DNA of 64,000 nucleotides from Pseudomonas persica (lineage in GTDB: Bacteria > Pseudomonadota > Gammaproteobacteria > Pseudomonadales > Pseudomonadaceae). The position numbers and the translations under genes were made by a program. The DNA is taken from NCBI RefSeq assembly GCF_900291015.1, contig NZ_OLKL01000014.1, forward strand, positions 71,834-135,833, in the 5' to 3' direction. The notes below the pieces were generated by a model. It ran no database searches. It was not told the origin of the DNA and was given only the letters and a program-made list of their open reading frames with translations. This document shows, in pieces, positions 10,228-19,051 of the stretch. The stretch's first letter is position 1. Each line of letters opens with the position of its first letter.

Positions 10228-11424
10228 ATGCGCGACTCCCATAACAACACCGGTTTTTCCACGCGGGCCATTCATCATGGCTACGACCCGCTTTCCCACG
10301 GTGGCGCCCTGGTGCCGCCGGTGTACCAGACCGCTACCTATGCCTTCCCCTCGGTGGAATACGGCGCTGCGTGCTTCGCCGGGGAGGAACCGGGGCATTT
10401 CTACAGCCGCATCTCCAACCCGACCTTGGCCCTGCTGGAACAGCGCATGGCCTCGCTGGAGGGCGGCGAGGCGGGGTTGGCATTGGCGTCGGGCATGGGG
10501 GCCATTACCTCGACGATCTGGACCCTGCTGCGGCCCGGTGACGAGCTGATCGTCGGGCGCACGCTGTACGGCTGCACCTTTGCCTTCCTGCACCATGGCA
10601 TTGGCGAATTCGGCGTGAAAATCCGCCATGTCGACCTGAACGATGCCAAGGCCCTGAAGTCGGCGATCAACAGCAAAACACGAATGATCTACTTCGAAAC
10701 GCCGGCCAACCCCAACATGCAACTGGTGGATATCGCCGCAGTGGCCGAGGCGGTGCGCGGGCATGATGTGCATGTGGTGGTCGACAACACCTATTGCACG
10801 CCCTACCTGCAGCGGCCGCTGGAACTGGGGGCGGACCTGGTGGTGCATTCGGCGACCAAGTACCTCAGTGGCCACGGTGATATCACTGCCGGCCTGGTGG
10901 TGGGGCGTAAGGCGCTGGTCGACCGCATCCGTCTGGAAGGGCTGAAGGACATGACCGGGGCGGTGCTGTCGCCCCACGATGCGGCGCTGCTGATGCGCGG
11001 GATCAAGACCTTGGCCCTGCGCATGGACCGCCATTGCGCCAATGCCCGGCAGGTGGCTGAGTTTCTGGCCCGGCAGCCGCAGGTGGAGCTGATTCACTAC
11101 CCGGGGTTGCCGTCGTTTGCCCAATACGAGCTGGCGCAGCGGCAGATGCGTTTGCCGGGCGGGATGATTGCCTTCGAGCTCAAGGGCGGTATCGAGGCTG
11201 GCCGGCGCTTCATGAACGCGCTACAGCTGTTCGCCCGCGCAGTGAGCCTGGGCGATGCCGAGTCGCTGGCGCAGCACCCGGCGAGCATGACCCATTCCAG
11301 CTATACACCGCAGGAGCGGGCGCATCACGGGATTTCGGAGGGGCTGGTGAGGTTGTCGGTGGGGCTGGAGGATGTGGAAGACCTGCTGGCGGATGTCGAG
11401 CAGGCGCTTGAGGCTTGTCGTTAG
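10228..11424 (+). CDS. mdeA: L-methionine gamma-lyase
   Basis: A 398-residue PLP enzyme of the Cys/Met metabolism family, the same length as P. putida MdeA. The PLP lysine is Lys211 (HSATKYLSGHGD). The active-site Tyr114 and Cys116 (TLYGCTF) mark a gamma-lyase rather than a cystathionine enzyme, which has Gly or Pro at position 116. It cleaves methionine to methanethiol, 2-oxobutyrate and ammonia. In the classical P. putida locus mdeB, a 2-oxobutyrate dehydrogenase E1-like gene, follows; here the next gene is convergent zapG, so mdeB is absent from this position. An ATAAGCTTAT palindrome lies at 10194-10203 just upstream. Confidence 0.94.
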   Translation: MRDSHNNTGFSTRAIHHGYDPLSHGGALVPPVYQTATYAFPSVEYGAACFAGEEPGHFYSRISNPTLALLEQRMASLEGGEAGLALASGMGAITSTIWTLLRPGDELIVGRTLYGCTFAFLHHGIGEFGVKIRHVDLNDAKALKSAINSKTRMIYFETPANPNMQLVDIAAVAEAVRGHDVHVVVDNTYCTPYLQRPLELGADLVVHSATKYLSGHGDITAGLVVGRKALVDRIRLEGLKDMTGAVLSPHDAALLMRGIKTLALRMDRHCANARQVAEFLARQPQVELIHYPGLPSFAQYELAQRQMRLPGGMIAFELKGGIEAGRRFMNALQLFARAVSLGDAESLAQHPASMTHSSYTPQERAHHGISEGLVRLSVGLEDVEDLLADVEQALEACR

Positions 11425-11436
11425 GTGGCCTGTGCT

Positions 11437-11530
11437 GGCCTCTTCGCGGGTGAACCCGCTCCCACAGGTCAAGCGCAGTATTTGAAACCTGCGCCAACCC
11501 TGTGGGAGCGGGTTTACCCGCGAAGAGGCC
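11437..11530. repeat. REP pair, subfamily B, inverted
   Basis: Two close-to-perfect subfamily B copies, 11437-11468 and 11499-11530. Each has GGCCTCTTCGCGGG, then TGAACCCGCTCCCACAGG or its complement. The pair separates the convergent mdeA and zapG genes. Confidence 0.88.
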
Positions 11531-11546
11531 AGTGAATCCAGCCCAC

Positions 11547-11574
11547 AAAAAAGGCCTCTTGCGAGGCCTTTGTC
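11547..11574 (-). terminator. Intrinsic terminator of zapG
   Basis: Read on the minus strand, AAAGGCCTCGCAAGAGGCC forms a stem followed by T6. It lies 13 bp after the zapG stop codon. Confidence 0.85.
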
Positions 11575-11586
11575 ATGTTCGGCAGA

Positions 11587-12024
11587 TCAACGCTTGAGCC
11601 CGTAGCTCTCGTCGAGCATGCCCGGCGAGTTCGGCGCTTTCGGCGCGTAGTCGCGAGGCACTTCGGCGGTGTCCTTCGGCGGTGTCAGGCGGTCGCGTGG
11701 GCCTTGCGCGCCCTCGGAGTGCAGGGCCGCCAGCAGGCGTTGGCGAGTAACGTCATCAAGGGCCAGGCTGTTGGCCCCTTCGGCCAGGTGATCCTGTACG
11801 TCCTGATAGCTCTGGGTCAGTTTCTTGACCAGCACGGCCGTGCTGTTGAAGTGGGTGACCACTTCGTTCTGGTAGCTGTCGAAGCGCTTCTGAATATCGT
11901 CCAGCTGACGTTGGGTGCTGCTCGGCGCGGCATTGGGCAGCAGGCGAGCGACGACGAAACCAACCACCACACCGATGACCAGGGCCAGGGTCGGCAACAA
12001 CCAAACAAGGAGCGAGAGTTCCAC
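11587..12024 (-). CDS. zapG: ZapG/YhcB family inner-membrane protein (DUF1043)
   Basis: A 145-residue protein with one N-terminal membrane segment (residues 6-27, WLLPTLALVIGVVVGFVVA), a long predicted coiled-coil (about 35-85), and a polar C-terminal tail rich in Pro. This is the DUF1043 layout. The E. coli homologue YhcB/ZapG links envelope synthesis and cell division and affects phospholipid balance. It is a monocistronic gene with its own terminator. Confidence 0.85.
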   Translation of the reverse strand: MELSLLVWLLPTLALVIGVVVGFVVARLLPNAAPSSTQRQLDDIQKRFDSYQNEVVTHFNSTAVLVKKLTQSYQDVQDHLAEGANSLALDDVTRQRLLAALHSEGAQGPRDRLTPPKDTAEVPRDYAPKAPNSPGMLDESYGLKR

Positions 12025-12159
12025 GAGTCCTTCCTCTATAAACGGCTTTGCTTTACGTTAACGGCTCAGACCTGCGCTGTATACCGCGAGCGATCGCAAA
12101 TCAGAACAGAATTCCTCACCTAGACGAATCGACCCCTCCCGAGGTCACGGAGTAGTGCC

Positions 12160-12795
12160 TTGCTTGTCCGCGAAACCCCCTTGTTCATCGATGGCCCCAG
12201 TGGCCAGCTGGAAGCCTTGTACCTGGACGTGGCCAATGCCCGTGGCGTGGTGCTGATCTGCCACCCCAACCCGGTCCAGGGCGGCACCATGCTCAACAAG
12301 GTGGTCTCGACCCTGCAACGTACCGCCCGTGACGCCGGTTACGTGACCTTGCGTTTCAACTACCGTGGCGTAGGGCAGAGCGCCGGCACCCACGACATGG
12401 GCGCTGGCGAGGTGGCCGATGCCGAGGCCGCTGCGGCCTGGCTGCGTGAAAAACACCTGGGCCTGCCGCTGGTGCTGATGGGCTTCTCGTTCGGCGGCTT
12501 CGTTGCCACCAGCCTGGCCGGCCGTCTGGAAGCTGCCGGGGTAGAGCTGCAGCAACTGTTCATGATCGCCCCGGCGGTCATGCGCCTGACGGCGGAGTTT
12601 CCGCTGCCGCAGCACTGCCCGATCACCGTGGTGCAGCCGGACGCCGACGAAGTCGTCGCGCCGCAGCTGGTTTACGATTGGTCCGACAGCCTGTCGCGCC
12701 CCCATGAGCTGCTGAAAGTGGCAGAATGCGGACACTTCTTCCATGGCAAGCTGACCGATCTGAAGGATCTGCTGCTGCCGCGCCTTTCGAATTGA
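12160..12795 (+). CDS. Alpha/beta hydrolase (COG2945-type esterase)
   Basis: A 211-residue alpha/beta hydrolase. The nucleophile elbow is GFSFGG (Ser about 109), the acid is likely the Asp in VQPDADEVV, and the base is the His in ECGHFFHG; the early [10 protein letters not shown] segment supplies the oxyanion hole. The start is a TTG with GGAG 8 bases upstream; no ATG or GTG fits in frame. COG2945 proteins are small cytoplasmic hydrolases whose substrates are unknown. It sits 25 bp before trpS and is probably co-transcribed with it. Confidence 0.82.
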   Translation: MLVRETPLFIDGPSGQLEALYLDVANARGVVLICHPNPVQGGTMLNKVVSTLQRTARDAGYVTLRFNYRGVGQSAGTHDMGAGEVADAEAAAAWLREKHLGLPLVLMGFSFGGFVATSLAGRLEAAGVELQQLFMIAPAVMRLTAEFPLPQHCPITVVQPDADEVVAPQLVYDWSDSLSRPHELLKVAECGHFFHGKLTDLKDLLLPRLSN

Positions 12796-12820
12796 GCCAA
12801 GCCTGAATAAGCGAACACCC

Positions 12821-14170
12821 ATGACCACGCGCATTCTCACCGGTATCACCACCACCGGCACTCCGCACCTGGGCAACTACGCCGGCGCCATCCGCCCGGC
12901 GATCCGTGCCAGCCAGGAGCCCGGTGTCGACTCGTTCTACTTCCTGGCCGATTACCATGCCCTGATCAAGTGCGACGACCCGCTGCGCATCCAGCGTTCG
13001 CGCCTGGAAATCGCCGCCACCTGGCTGGCCGGTGGTCTCGATCCGGACAAGGTGACCTTCTATCGCCAGTCCGACATCCCGGAAATCCCCGAGCTGACCT
13101 GGTTGCTGACCTGCGTCAGCGCCAAGGGCCTGCTCAACCGTGCGCATGCCTACAAGGCCTCGGTGGACAAGAACCTGGAAAACGGCGAAGACCCGGATGC
13201 CGGGGTGACCATGGGCCTGTACAGCTATCCAGTGCTGATGGCCGCCGACATCCTGATGTTCAACGCGAACAAGGTGCCGGTCGGCCGAGACCAGATCCAG
13301 CACGTGGAAATGGCCCGTGACATCGGTCAGCGCTTCAACCACCTGTTCGGCCAGGGCAAGGACTTCTTCGCCCTGCCGGAGGCGGTGATCGAGGAGAGCG
13401 TGGCGACCCTGCCGGGCCTGGACGGGCGCAAGATGTCCAAGAGCTACGACAACACCATCCCGCTGTTCACCAGCGCCAAGGACATGAAAGACGCCATCTC
13501 GCGCATCGTCACCGACTCGCGTGCGCCTGGCGAAGCGAAAGACCCGGACAACGCGCACCTGTTCACTCTGTTCCAGGCCTTCTCGACGCCGGCGCAGTGC
13601 GCCGAGTTCCGTGAAGAGCTGCTGCAGGGGCTGGGCTGGGGCGAGGCCAAGCAGCGCCTGTTCCAGCTGCTGGACGGCCAGCTGGCCGAGAAACGCGAGT
13701 ACTACCACCAACTGATCGCCCGCCCAGCGGACCTCGAAGACATTCTGCTGGCTGGCGCCGCCAAGGCCCGCAAGATCGCCACGCCGTTCCTCGAGCAGCT
13801 GCGCGAGGCCGTTGGCCTGCGTTCGTTCCGCAGCAGCGTACAGGCCAGCACCGAAGTGAAGAAGAAGGCCGCCAAGAGCGCGCGTTTGGTCAGCTTCCGT
13901 GATGAAGACGGCAGCTTCCGCTTCCGCCTGCTGGCCGCCGATGGCGAGCAACTGCTGCTGTCGCGCAGCTTCGCCGACGGCAAGAGCGCCGGCGCCGTGA
14001 GCAAGCAGCTGCAGCAAGGTGGCGAGGCGGATGTGCGCGTCGAAGGCTTGGGCTTTAGCCTGTGGCTGAACGGCGAGCAGGTTGCCGACGGGCCGCAGTT
14101 CGACAACGCCGAAGCCCGTGATGCAGCCATCGAAAGCCTGCGTGTAGCGCTTCAGCCACAACAAGACTGA
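12821..14170 (+). CDS. trpS: Tryptophanyl-tRNA synthetase with C-terminal extension
   Basis: A 449-residue class I aminoacyl-tRNA synthetase. The HIGH equivalent is TPHLGNY (residues 14-20) and KMSKS is exact in [10 protein letters not shown]. The catalytic core ends near residue 335, the normal size of bacterial TrpS. The remaining about 110 residues begin with a Lys/Ala-rich linker ([13 protein letters not shown]) and continue with two similar stretches, [16 protein letters not shown] and [14 protein letters not shown], that resemble the beta-hairpin fold of YegP/DUF1508. The function of this tail is unknown. A terminator follows at 14283. Confidence 0.95.
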   Translation: MTTRILTGITTTGTPHLGNYAGAIRPAIRASQEPGVDSFYFLADYHALIKCDDPLRIQRSRLEIAATWLAGGLDPDKVTFYRQSDIPEIPELTWLLTCVSAKGLLNRAHAYKASVDKNLENGEDPDAGVTMGLYSYPVLMAADILMFNANKVPVGRDQIQHVEMARDIGQRFNHLFGQGKDFFALPEAVIEESVATLPGLDGRKMSKSYDNTIPLFTSAKDMKDAISRIVTDSRAPGEAKDPDNAHLFTLFQAFSTPAQCAEFREELLQGLGWGEAKQRLFQLLDGQLAEKREYYHQLIARPADLEDILLAGAAKARKIATPFLEQLREAVGLRSFRSSVQASTEVKKKAAKSARLVSFRDEDGSFRFRLLAADGEQLLLSRSFADGKSAGAVSKQLQQGGEADVRVEGLGFSLWLNGEQVADGPQFDNAEARDAAIESLRVALQPQQD

Positions 14171-14180
14171 GGCATTTCGC

Positions 14181-14206
14181 CTGTAGGAGCGGGTTTACCC
14201 GCGAAC
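14181..14206. repeat. Single half REP, subfamily B
   Basis: CTGTAGGAGCGGGTTTACCCGCGAAC: the right half of a subfamily B element with GTGGG changed to GTAGG and no inverted partner. Confidence 0.6.
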
Positions 14207-14281
14207 ACCGGCAAAGCCGGTGCCATCCAGCACTTAGTTGGTCTGGATGAGGCATATTGACGCAAGTCGCATTGCCATTAA

Positions 14282-14318
14282 GCGGGCCTGTCGCTACAGT
14301 GACGGCCCGTTTTTTGTT
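14282..14318 (+). terminator. Intrinsic terminator after trpS
   Basis: The arms GCGGGCC and GGCCCGT enclose a loop that itself contains TGTCGC/ACAGTGAC, and are followed by T6. It lies 16 bp before the zapE start, so zapE should have its own promoter or rely on read-through. Confidence 0.75.
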
Positions 14319-14334
14319 GCCTCGCTAACGAATC

Positions 14335-15429
14335 ATGACGCCCCTACAACGATATCAAGCAGATCTGAAACGTCCCGACTTCTTCCATGACGCGGCGCAG
14401 GAAACTGCGGTGCGTCACCTGCAGCGTCTGTACGACGACCTGGTACACGCGCAGAACAACAAGCCGGGTGTGTTCGGCAAGCTGTTCGGCAAGAAGGAGC
14501 AGACCCCGGTCAAGGGCCTGTACTTCTGGGGTGGGGTAGGGCGCGGCAAGACCTACCTGGTCGATACCTTCTTCGAGGCGCTGCCGTTCAAGCAGAAGAT
14601 GCGCACGCACTTCCACCGCTTCATGAAGCGTGTGCACGAGGAAATGAAAACCCTCAAGGGCGAGAAGAACCCGCTGACCATCATTGCCAAGCGCTTCAGC
14701 GACGAAGCCAAGGTGATCTGCTTCGACGAATTCTTCGTGTCGGACATTACCGACGCGATGATCCTCGGCACCCTGATGGAAGAGTTGTTCAAGAACGGTG
14801 TATCGCTGGTGGCTACCTCCAACATCGTGCCGGACGGCTTGTACAAGGACGGCCTGCAGCGCGCGCGCTTCCTGCCGGCCATCGCCATGATCAAGCAGTA
14901 CACCGAGGTGGTGAACGTCGACAGCGGGGTCGACTACCGCCTGCGTCACCTGGAGCAGGCCGAGCTGTACCACTACCCGCTCGATGATGCGGCGCACCAG
15001 AGCCTGCGCGCCAGCTTCAAGGCGCTGACCCCTGAGTGCACCCAGGCGGTCGAGAACGATGTGCTGATGATCGAGAATCGCCCGATCAATGCCCTGCGTA
15101 CCTGTGACGACGTGGCCTGGTTCGACTTCCGTGCCCTGTGCGACGGCCCCCGCAGCCAGAACGACTACATCGAGCTGGGCAAGATCTTCCATGCCGTGCT
15201 GTTGAGCAACGTGGAGCAGATGGGCGTCACCACCGACGACATTGCCCGCCGCTTCATCAACATGGTGGACGAATTCTACGACCGCAACGTCAAGCTGATC
15301 ATCTCGGCCGAGGTGGAGCTGAAGGACCTGTATACCGGTGGGCGGTTGGCCTTCGAGTTCCAGCGCACCCTGAGCCGCTTGCTGGAAATGCAGTCGCACG
15401 AGTTCCTGGCGCGGGCGCACAAGCCTTAA
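14335..15429 (+). CDS. zapE: Cell division protein ZapE (AFG1-like ATPase)
   Basis: A 364-residue AFG1/ZapE ATPase. Walker A is GGVGRGKTY (about residues 65-73), Walker B is VICFDEFFVSD, and the sensor-like TSNIVPDGLYKDGLQR is the family hallmark. In E. coli ZapE associates with the Z-ring late in division and destabilises FtsZ polymers under low oxygen. A mitochondrial relative is AFG1. The start is ATG with a weak ribosome-binding site, about 20 bases after the trpS terminator stem. Confidence 0.93.
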   Translation: MTPLQRYQADLKRPDFFHDAAQETAVRHLQRLYDDLVHAQNNKPGVFGKLFGKKEQTPVKGLYFWGGVGRGKTYLVDTFFEALPFKQKMRTHFHRFMKRVHEEMKTLKGEKNPLTIIAKRFSDEAKVICFDEFFVSDITDAMILGTLMEELFKNGVSLVATSNIVPDGLYKDGLQRARFLPAIAMIKQYTEVVNVDSGVDYRLRHLEQAELYHYPLDDAAHQSLRASFKALTPECTQAVENDVLMIENRPINALRTCDDVAWFDFRALCDGPRSQNDYIELGKIFHAVLLSNVEQMGVTTDDIARRFINMVDEFYDRNVKLIISAEVELKDLYTGGRLAFEFQRTLSRLLEMQSHEFLARAHKP

Positions 15430-15436
15430 GGTTTTC

Positions 15437-15551
15437 GGGGCCGCTTTGCGCCCCATCGCCGGCAAGCCAGCTCCCACAGGTATTGTGAAGCTTCAAGGCC
15501 TGTTCCAACCTGTGGGAGCTGGCTTGCCGGCGATGGGCTGCAAAGCAGCCC
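15437..15551. repeat. REP pair, subfamily A, inverted
   Basis: Subfamily A copies with cores CATCGCCGGCAAGCCAG and the complement, separated by about 30 bp. They lie between the convergent zapE and AraC-type regulator genes. Confidence 0.88.
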
Positions 15552-15560
15552 GAGAAGGCC

Positions 15561-16565
15561 TCAAGCCTCCTGCATGAACTGCTGCCGATACTGGTTTGGC
15601 GACAACTCGGTGTGCTGGCGGAACAGTCGCGCAAAGAAACTGGCATCGTCATAGCCGACCTCGTAACTGATGGTCTTGATGCTCTTGCGCGTGCTCGACA
15701 ACAAGCCCTTGGCCGTCTCGATCCTCAACCGTTGCAGGTAGTGCAGCGGTTTGTCCCCCGTCGCGCCCTGGAAGCGGCGCATGAAGTTGCGAATGCTCAT
15801 GCCGTGGTTGCGAGCCACGTCCTCGAAGCGGAACTTGTCGGCGAAGTGTTCCTCCAGCCAGTGCTGGATCTGCAGGATGATCAGGTCCTGGTGCAGCTTC
15901 TGCCCACCGAAGCCCATGCGCCCCGGGGTGTAGTTGCGCTGCACTTCGTAGAGGATGTCGCGGGACACGGCGCGGGCCACGTTGGCGCCGCAGAAACGTT
16001 CGATCAGGTAGATGTACAGGTCGCAGGCTGAAGTGGCGCCGCCAGCACAATAGATATTGTCGGCGTCGGTCAGGTGCTTGTCCTGGTTCAGCCGGATCTT
16101 CGGGAAGCGTTCGGCAAAGCTGTTGAAGAAGCGCCAGTAGGTAGTCGCTTCCTTGCCGTCGAGCAGGCCGGACTCGGCCAGCCAGAACACACCACTGGCC
16201 TCGGCGCACAGCACCGCGCCACGGGCATGCTGTTCACGCAGCCACGGCAGCACCTGTGGATAACGCTGCAGCAGGTTGTCGAAGTCGTCCCAGAAGGCCG
16301 GGAGAATGATCACATCGGCGTCTTCCAGACCGCCGTCGACCGGGAGTTGCACATTGCTGAAGCTGTCCACGGGCTGTCCGTCGGGGCTCACCAGGCGGAT
16401 CTCGAACATGGGCTGCAGGCCCAGGCCCAGCTGTTTGCTGTAGCGCAAGCTGGCGAGGTGGAAGAAATCCTTGGCCTGCATCAAGGTCGAAGCGAATACC
16501 TTGTCAATGGCCAGGATGCAGACGCGCCGCAGCGACGCGGAGGGTTGGGTAAACATCATTGTCAT
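15561..16565 (-). CDS. GlxA-type AraC-family transcriptional regulator
   Basis: A 334-residue regulator with an N-terminal DJ-1/PfpI-like domain (about residues 14-190) and a C-terminal AraC/XylS DNA-binding domain with two helix-turn-helix units (about 225-330; SIRNFMRRFQGATG and SYEVGYDDASFFARLFRQ). The nucleophile-elbow region reads LCAEASGVFW. Relatives in Pseudomonas (GbdR, CdhR, ArgR) control quaternary amine and amino-acid catabolism, but the effector here cannot be read from sequence. It lies 90 bp downstream of the aldo/keto reductase on the same strand and may regulate it. Confidence 0.88.
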   Translation of the reverse strand: MTMMFTQPSASLRRVCILAIDKVFASTLMQAKDFFHLASLRYSKQLGLGLQPMFEIRLVSPDGQPVDSFSNVQLPVDGGLEDADVIILPAFWDDFDNLLQRYPQVLPWLREQHARGAVLCAEASGVFWLAESGLLDGKEATTYWRFFNSFAERFPKIRLNQDKHLTDADNIYCAGGATSACDLYIYLIERFCGANVARAVSRDILYEVQRNYTPGRMGFGGQKLHQDLIILQIQHWLEEHFADKFRFEDVARNHGMSIRNFMRRFQGATGDKPLHYLQRLRIETAKGLLSSTRKSIKTISYEVGYDDASFFARLFRQHTELSPNQYRQQFMQEA

Positions 16566-16655
16566 TGTTCTTATAGGGTAGAGTGGTCAATCACCGGCTG
16601 GATCGTCTTATTTTTTGGCGATTGTGTCTAGCCCGCGAAGCAGCCCCCTTTCGGC

Positions 16656-17696
16656 TCAAGGCGCCGGGTTCGGCTGCTCCTGGTGAATCGCCTCGATCGC
16701 CGCCAGCAGTTCATCACTCAGGTTCAGCTCGAGGCTGGCCAGGTTGCTTTCCAACTGCTCGAGGCTGGTCGCACCAATGATGTTGCTGGTCACGAACGGC
16801 TGCCGGGTGACGAACGCCAGGGCCATCTGTGCCGGGGCCAGGCCGTGCTCGCGGGCCAGTTGTACATAGCGGCTGCAGGCCGCAACGGTCTGCGGGTTGG
16901 AGTAGCGTGCAAAGCGGCTGAACAGGGTCAAGCGTGCGTTTTCCGGGCGTGCGCCGTTCTCGTATTTGCCGGAAAGCATGCCGAACGCCAGTGGCGAATA
17001 GGCCAGCAGGCCGCACTGCTCGCGGATGGCCACTTCCGCCAGGCCCACTTCGAAGCTGCGATTGAGCAGGTTGTACGGGTTCTGGATCGACACTGCCCGC
17101 GGCCAGCCGCGGCTTTCGGCCAGTTGCAGGAACTTCATGGTGCCCCACGGCGTTTCGTTGGACAGGCCGACGTGGCGGACTTTGCCCGCGCGCACCTGCT
17201 CGTCGAGCACTTCGAGGGTTTCTTCCAGCGGGGTGAAGTGGTCCTGTGGCAGGTGCTGGTAGCCCAGCTTGCCGAAGAAGTTGGTGCTGCGCTCGGGCCA
17301 GTGCAGCTGGTACAGGTCGATGCGGTCGGTCTGCAGGCGCTTGAGGCTCTCGTCCAGCGCCGCAACGATGTGCTGGCGGTTGTGCTTGAGCTGGCCGTCG
17401 CGGATGTGGCTGATGCCGTTGCCGGGGCCGGCGACCTTGCTGGCCAGCAGCCAGTCGTCGCGATCGCCATTGTCACGGAACCAGTTGCCGATGATGCGCT
17501 CGGTGGCGGCGTAGGTTTCGGGGCGGGGCGGCACCGGGTACATCTCGGCGGTGTCGATGAAGTTGACCCCTGCGGCCTTGGCCCGGGCAATCTGCGCGAA
17601 GGCCTCGGCCTGAAGGTTCTGCTCACCCCAGGTCATGGTGCCCAGGCACAGGGCGCTGACAGTGAGGTCGGTACGGCCGAGCTGGCGGTATTCCAT
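16656..17696 (-). CDS. tas: Aldo/keto reductase, Tas family
   Basis: A 346-residue NADPH-dependent aldo/keto reductase, exactly the length of E. coli Tas. The catalytic tetrad is visible: Asp in NFIDTAEMY, Tyr in the same motif, Lys in LLASKVAG and His in LYQLHWP. The cofactor site lies in SNIIGATSLEQL. The start at 17696 (MEYRQLGRTDLTV) is chosen over a longer in-frame extension because Tas proteins begin with that strand. Substrate unknown; Tas suppresses tyrosine auxotrophy in starved E. coli. Confidence 0.9.
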   Translation of the reverse strand: MEYRQLGRTDLTVSALCLGTMTWGEQNLQAEAFAQIARAKAAGVNFIDTAEMYPVPPRPETYAATERIIGNWFRDNGDRDDWLLASKVAGPGNGISHIRDGQLKHNRQHIVAALDESLKRLQTDRIDLYQLHWPERSTNFFGKLGYQHLPQDHFTPLEETLEVLDEQVRAGKVRHVGLSNETPWGTMKFLQLAESRGWPRAVSIQNPYNLLNRSFEVGLAEVAIREQCGLLAYSPLAFGMLSGKYENGARPENARLTLFSRFARYSNPQTVAACSRYVQLAREHGLAPAQMALAFVTRQPFVTSNIIGATSLEQLESNLASLELNLSDELLAAIEAIHQEQPNPAP

Positions 17697-17881
17697 CGGG
17701 TAGACACTCCTTGGCAAATGAAACCCATCAAAGCAGGTTGAAATTTTTCGCGCAATCTGGATAATTCGGCACCTCTCCGTGTGGCGGAAGTGATGCACCA
17801 CCACGCAGGAAGAACCCCGTCGAACATTGGCGTGCCTGACCCGAGCCCCCAAAGCGTCAGCGTTCGGCTGCGCGCTTGCCC

Positions 17882-17910
17882 TTGGCAAGCTGTGCACTAT
17901 CCAGTAAGAT
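17882..17910 (+). promoter_or_regulatory. Sigma70 promoter of rplM-rpsI
   Basis: The -35 box TTGGCA and the -10 box TAAGAT are separated by 17 bp. The predicted start near 17917 leaves a short leader of about 37 bases before rplM. Spacing and match are good. Confidence 0.7.
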
Positions 17911-17953
17911 TCGCCGTCTATTTTTCGCTGGGCGGCCTCTGAGGCTTTAGAGA

Positions 17954-18382
17954 ATGAAAACTTTTACTGCTAAACCGGAAACAGTAAAGCGCGAGTGGTT
18001 CGTAGTCGACGCCGCTGGCCAGACCCTGGGTCGTCTGGCTACCGAAATCGCTAGCCGTCTGCGTGGCAAACACAAACCAGAATACACCCCTCATGTTGAC
18101 ACCGGCGACTACATCGTCGTTATCAATGCTGAACAGGTTCGTGTGACTGGTGCCAAGTCTTCCGACAAGATGTACTACTCCCACTCCGGTTTCCCGGGCG
18201 GTATCAAGGAAATCAACTTCGAGAAGTTGATCGCCAAGGCCCCTGAGCGTGTTATCGAAACTGCGGTCAAAGGCATGCTGCCGAAGAACCCGCTGGGTCG
18301 CGACATGTACCGCAAGCTGAAAGTGTACGCGGGTGCTGCTCACCCACACACTGCTCAGCAGCCTCAAGAACTGAAGATCTAA
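17954..18382 (+). CDS. rplM: 50S ribosomal protein L13
   Basis: A 142-residue uL13 protein of standard length. The N-terminal [20 protein letters not shown] and the motif [20 protein letters not shown] are typical, as is [11 protein letters not shown]13 is an early assembly protein of the large subunit. It is co-transcribed with rpsI 14 bp downstream. In E. coli L13 represses its own operon through the leader RNA; the short leader here could do the same, but I did not identify the site. Confidence 0.98.
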   Translation: MKTFTAKPETVKREWFVVDAAGQTLGRLATEIASRLRGKHKPEYTPHVDTGDYIVVINAEQVRVTGAKSSDKMYYSHSGFPGGIKEINFEKLIAKAPERVIETAVKGMLPKNPLGRDMYRKLKVYAGAAHPHTAQQPQELKI

Positions 18383-18396
18383 CGGGATAGTTCATT

Positions 18397-18789
18397 ATGT
18401 CGGCGACTCAAAACTACGGCACTGGCCGTCGCAAGACCGCAACCGCTCGCGTATTCCTGCGTCCGGGTACTGGTAACATTTCCATCAACAACCGTTCTCT
18501 GGACGTGTTCTTCGGTCGCGAAACCGCTCGCATGGTTGTTCGTCAGCCGCTCGAGCTGACCGAAACCGTCGAGAAGTTCGACATCTACGTCACCGTTTCC
18601 GGTGGTGGTGTCAGCGGTCAGGCCGGTGCGATCCGTCACGGTATCACCCGCGCTCTGATGGAATACGACGAAACCCTGCGTGGCGCTCTGCGTCGTGCTG
18701 GTTACGTCACCCGCGACGCTCGTGAAGTCGAGCGTAAGAAAGTGGGTCTGCGTAAAGCGCGTAAGCGTCCTCAGTACTCCAAGCGTTAA
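18397..18789 (+). CDS. rpsI: 30S ribosomal protein S9
   Basis: A 130-residue uS9 protein. The start [18 protein letters not shown] and the basic C-terminal tail [11 protein letters not shown], which reaches the P-site tRNA anticodon stem, are intact. It is the second gene of the rplM-rpsI operon, and an intrinsic terminator follows 17 bp later. Confidence 0.98.
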   Translation: MSATQNYGTGRRKTATARVFLRPGTGNISINNRSLDVFFGRETARMVVRQPLELTETVEKFDIYVTVSGGGVSGQAGAIRHGITRALMEYDETLRGALRRAGYVTRDAREVERKKVGLRKARKRPQYSKR

Positions 18790-18805
18790 TACCGCTTCGG
18801 CAGTC

Positions 18806-18842
18806 GAAAAAAGCCCGGTTCCTTGGAACCGGGCTTTTTTTA
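18806..18842 (+). terminator. Intrinsic terminator of rplM-rpsI
   Basis: Stem AAGCCCGGTTCC and GGAACCGGGCTT with a TT loop and a T-run. Very stable and well placed. Confidence 0.93.
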
Positions 18843-18939
18843 TGTCTTGAACTAACCTGTCAGCATGTCCGTGACGACTTGCCGCATAGACGCAGATCAA
18901 GCAAAGCGAGGGTTGTAGCCCGTTCCACGGGTAATCACC

Positions 18940-18969
18940 TTGTCAGTGTGTGGATTTGTTTCTTACCAT
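18940..18969 (+). promoter_or_regulatory. Candidate promoter of petABC
   Basis: TTGTCA, an 18-bp spacer and TACCAT lie about 80 bp before petA in the 262-bp gap after the rpsI terminator. No other good match was seen there. The rest of this gap holds nothing I recognise. Confidence 0.4.
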
Positions 18970-19051
18970 GGCGGCCAATTTTAGTGGCACAGACATTACC
19001 TAAGTACAGGCCAGGTCCAACTGGTCAAGCAAGCTGATGGGAGAGGACTGA

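Noticed and set aside
17697..17897. Upstream extension of the aldo/keto reductase
   Set aside because: It would add about 67 Arg/His-rich residues absent from the family and would cover the rplM promoter; the 346-residue form matches Tas exactly.
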